Shown in pieces: positions 63,144 to 64,000 of a DNA stretch of 64,000 nt; position 1 is the first letter of the stretch; each line of letters begins with the position of its first letter. The notes under the pieces are model-generated. The model was not told the DNA's origin and made no database searches. It was given only the letters and a program-made list of their open reading frames with translations. Location of the stretch: NCBI RefSeq assembly GCF_000342045.1, contig NZ_AONQ01000009.1, forward strand, positions 23,936-87,935, written 5' to 3'. Position numbers and translations under genes: made by a program. The DNA comes from Paramagnetospirillum caucaseum (lineage in GTDB: Bacteria; Pseudomonadota; Alphaproteobacteria; Rhodospirillales; Magnetospirillaceae).

Positions 63144-63569
63144 ATGATTTCTCGAATCGAACAACGTTGCATCGACAAGAACATGAAGATGACCGGCCAG
63201 CGCCGGGTCATCGCCCGCGTCCTGTCCGAGTCCTCCGACCATCCGGATGTGGAGGAAGTCTACCGCCGGGCGGCCGAGATCGATCCCCATATCAGCATCG
63301 CCACGGTCTATCGCACCGTGCGGCTGTTCGAGGAAACGGCCATCTTGAAGCGGCACGATTTCGGCGACGGCCGCGCCCGCTACGAAGAAGCTGACGGTGA
63401 TCACCACGATCACCTGATCGACCTGAAAACCGGCAAGGTCATCGAATTCTCCAGCGAGGAGATCGAATCCCTGCAAAAGGAAATCGCCACGCGCTACGGC
63501 TACCGGGTCGTGGGCCACCGCCTGGAGCTGTTCGGAGTTCCGCTGGCCGCCGACGAAACCGCCGACTGA
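63144..63569 (+). CDS. fur: Ferric uptake regulator Fur
   Basis: The 141-residue protein has the Fur winged helix ('KMTGQRRVIARVLSESSDHPDVEEVYRRA', 'ISIATVYRTVRLFEE'). The regulatory metal site is in 'ADGDHHDHLIDLKTGKVIEFSSEEIE'. The structural-zinc CxxC motifs of E. coli Fur are absent, as in alphaproteobacterial Fur/Mur. It may control feoAB, mamXY and other iron genes in this window. The start MISRIEQRC is chosen since GGATGAG precedes it. Confidence 0.93.
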   Translation: MISRIEQRCIDKNMKMTGQRRVIARVLSESSDHPDVEEVYRRAAEIDPHISIATVYRTVRLFEETAILKRHDFGDGRARYEEADGDHHDHLIDLKTGKVIEFSSEEIESLQKEIATRYGYRVVGHRLELFGVPLAADETAD

Positions 63570-63635
63570 GGCGGGCGCCCCCCCTCAAGCGGCACGGCAA
63601 TCCGCGCGGCTCATCGGGGGCGATGCGAATACCCA

Positions 63636-63656
63636 TTGACAATGAGTGGCAATTGC
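63636..63656. promoter_or_regulatory. Fur/Irr-like site before the last small gene
   Basis: TTGACAATGAG-N3-CAATTGC resembles alphaproteobacterial Fur sites (AATGA and CAATTGC elements). It also contains a TTGACA -35. It lies about 50 bp before the ATG of the small gene. It was found by eye and not scored. Confidence 0.35.
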
Positions 63657-63706
63657 GGCTTTCTGTAGATGCGATTTGTTCGCAATCACAGCCGAGGAGA
63701 TGCCCC

Positions 63707-63955
63707 ATGAGCCGTCAAGCCGCCACCTTCTCTCCTTCCGCCGGGTCCCGCGCGGTCGTTCGTTCCACCGTCGCCGGTGCCGGTGGCGCCGTGGCGGCGG
63801 GAACCGCCAAGGCCGCGGGCTTCCTGACCATGGGCAAGATGGCCGGTGTCGGCTTGGGCGCCCTAGCCGGCGGTCCGCTGGGCGCCGCCGTCGCCGTCGG
63901 CTTGATGGCCGGTCTGATCTACGGATCCGCCGCCGCCCGTCACCGTCGGGTCTGA
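63707..63955 (+). CDS. Small Gly/Ala-rich membrane protein
   Basis: The 82-residue protein starts MSRQAATFSPSAGSRAVVRS, with GAGGAG seven bases upstream. Two hydrophobic Gly/Ala-rich segments ('TVAGAGGAVAAGTAKAAGFLTMGK' and 'GVGLGALAGGPLGAAVAVGLMAGLIYGSAAA') and a basic tail follow. The LG/AG-rich helix recalls magnetosome membrane proteins, but the exact LGLGLG motif is absent. Placement after fur in a magnetosome region makes a magnetosome or iron role possible. Confidence 0.65.
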   Translation: MSRQAATFSPSAGSRAVVRSTVAGAGGAVAAGTAKAAGFLTMGKMAGVGLGALAGGPLGAAVAVGLMAGLIYGSAAARHRRV

Positions 63956-64000
63956 ACCCCTTCCGATGGAACTAAACTGCCCGCCGCCCATGGCGCGGGC

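Overview
The window comes from a magnetotactic alphaproteobacterium of the Magnetospirillum/Paramagnetospirillum group. The diagnostic evidence is a complete mamXY operon (mamY, mamX, mamZ, ftsZm at 53.7-58.7 kb). About 9 kb away lie a gene with the Mms6/MamD-type Leu-Gly motif, an MmsF/MamF-family gene and a feoAB system. The DNA is GC-rich throughout, genes are closely packed, and many overlap at ATGA or GTGA.

1-21 kb is housekeeping-like. It holds a chemoreceptor cut by the window edge, a branched-chain amino-acid ABC importer (livHMGF plus a small membrane protein), a diguanylate cyclase response regulator, and a four-gene envelope lipoprotein cluster with an LpoB-like protein. A cobalamin riboswitch controls a 43-residue peptide (CbpA) and its radical SAM maturase (CbpB). 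Then come argC, a gamma carbonic anhydrase, a degenerate GGDEF/EAL-like protein, a membrane protein, an AsmA protein, a TrpB2-type tryptophan synthase beta chain and tRNA-Lys(CUU).

21.5-39.7 kb is one long minus-strand block for anaerobic nitrogen-oxide respiration and metal handling. It contains a Crp/Fnr regulator and norCBQDEF (nitric oxide reductase). Upstream of these is a copper/redox assembly cluster: a DUF2946-like protein, FtsX-type ABC transporter, polytopic protein with an HHHCPFC motif, TlpA, a small FixI-type metal-binding protein, HMA-like protein, Cu P-type ATPase, TauE/SafE protein, two NosL-family proteins and an ATP-grasp-like enzyme. No nosZ or nosR is present here.

39.8-44.5 kb changes character: a recombinase remnant, a small helix-turn-helix protein, a hypothetical gene with atypical composition and sparse intergenic DNA. 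This looks like an island edge. 42.4-53.4 kb carries two related von Willebrand/Ser-Thr kinase modules. One is vWA plus kinase; the other is vWA, PP2C and a kinase truncated at an IS5 remnant. They flank the magnetosome and iron block (Mms6-like, MmsF-like, feoAB with a small FeoB-associated Cys-rich protein, OprB porin).

53.5-64 kb holds the mamXY operon behind a candidate Fur-box promoter, a YnfA-family protein, a Co/Ni and Zn/Cd efflux pair (dmeF, zntA/cadA-like) divergent from its MerR regulator, fur, and a small Gly/Ala-rich membrane protein. The inferred theme is ferrous iron uptake, iron redox control and magnetosome biomineralisation, tied to Fur, heavy-metal homeostasis and anaerobic respiration. 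All functions are assigned by reading the sequence; no database search was run.
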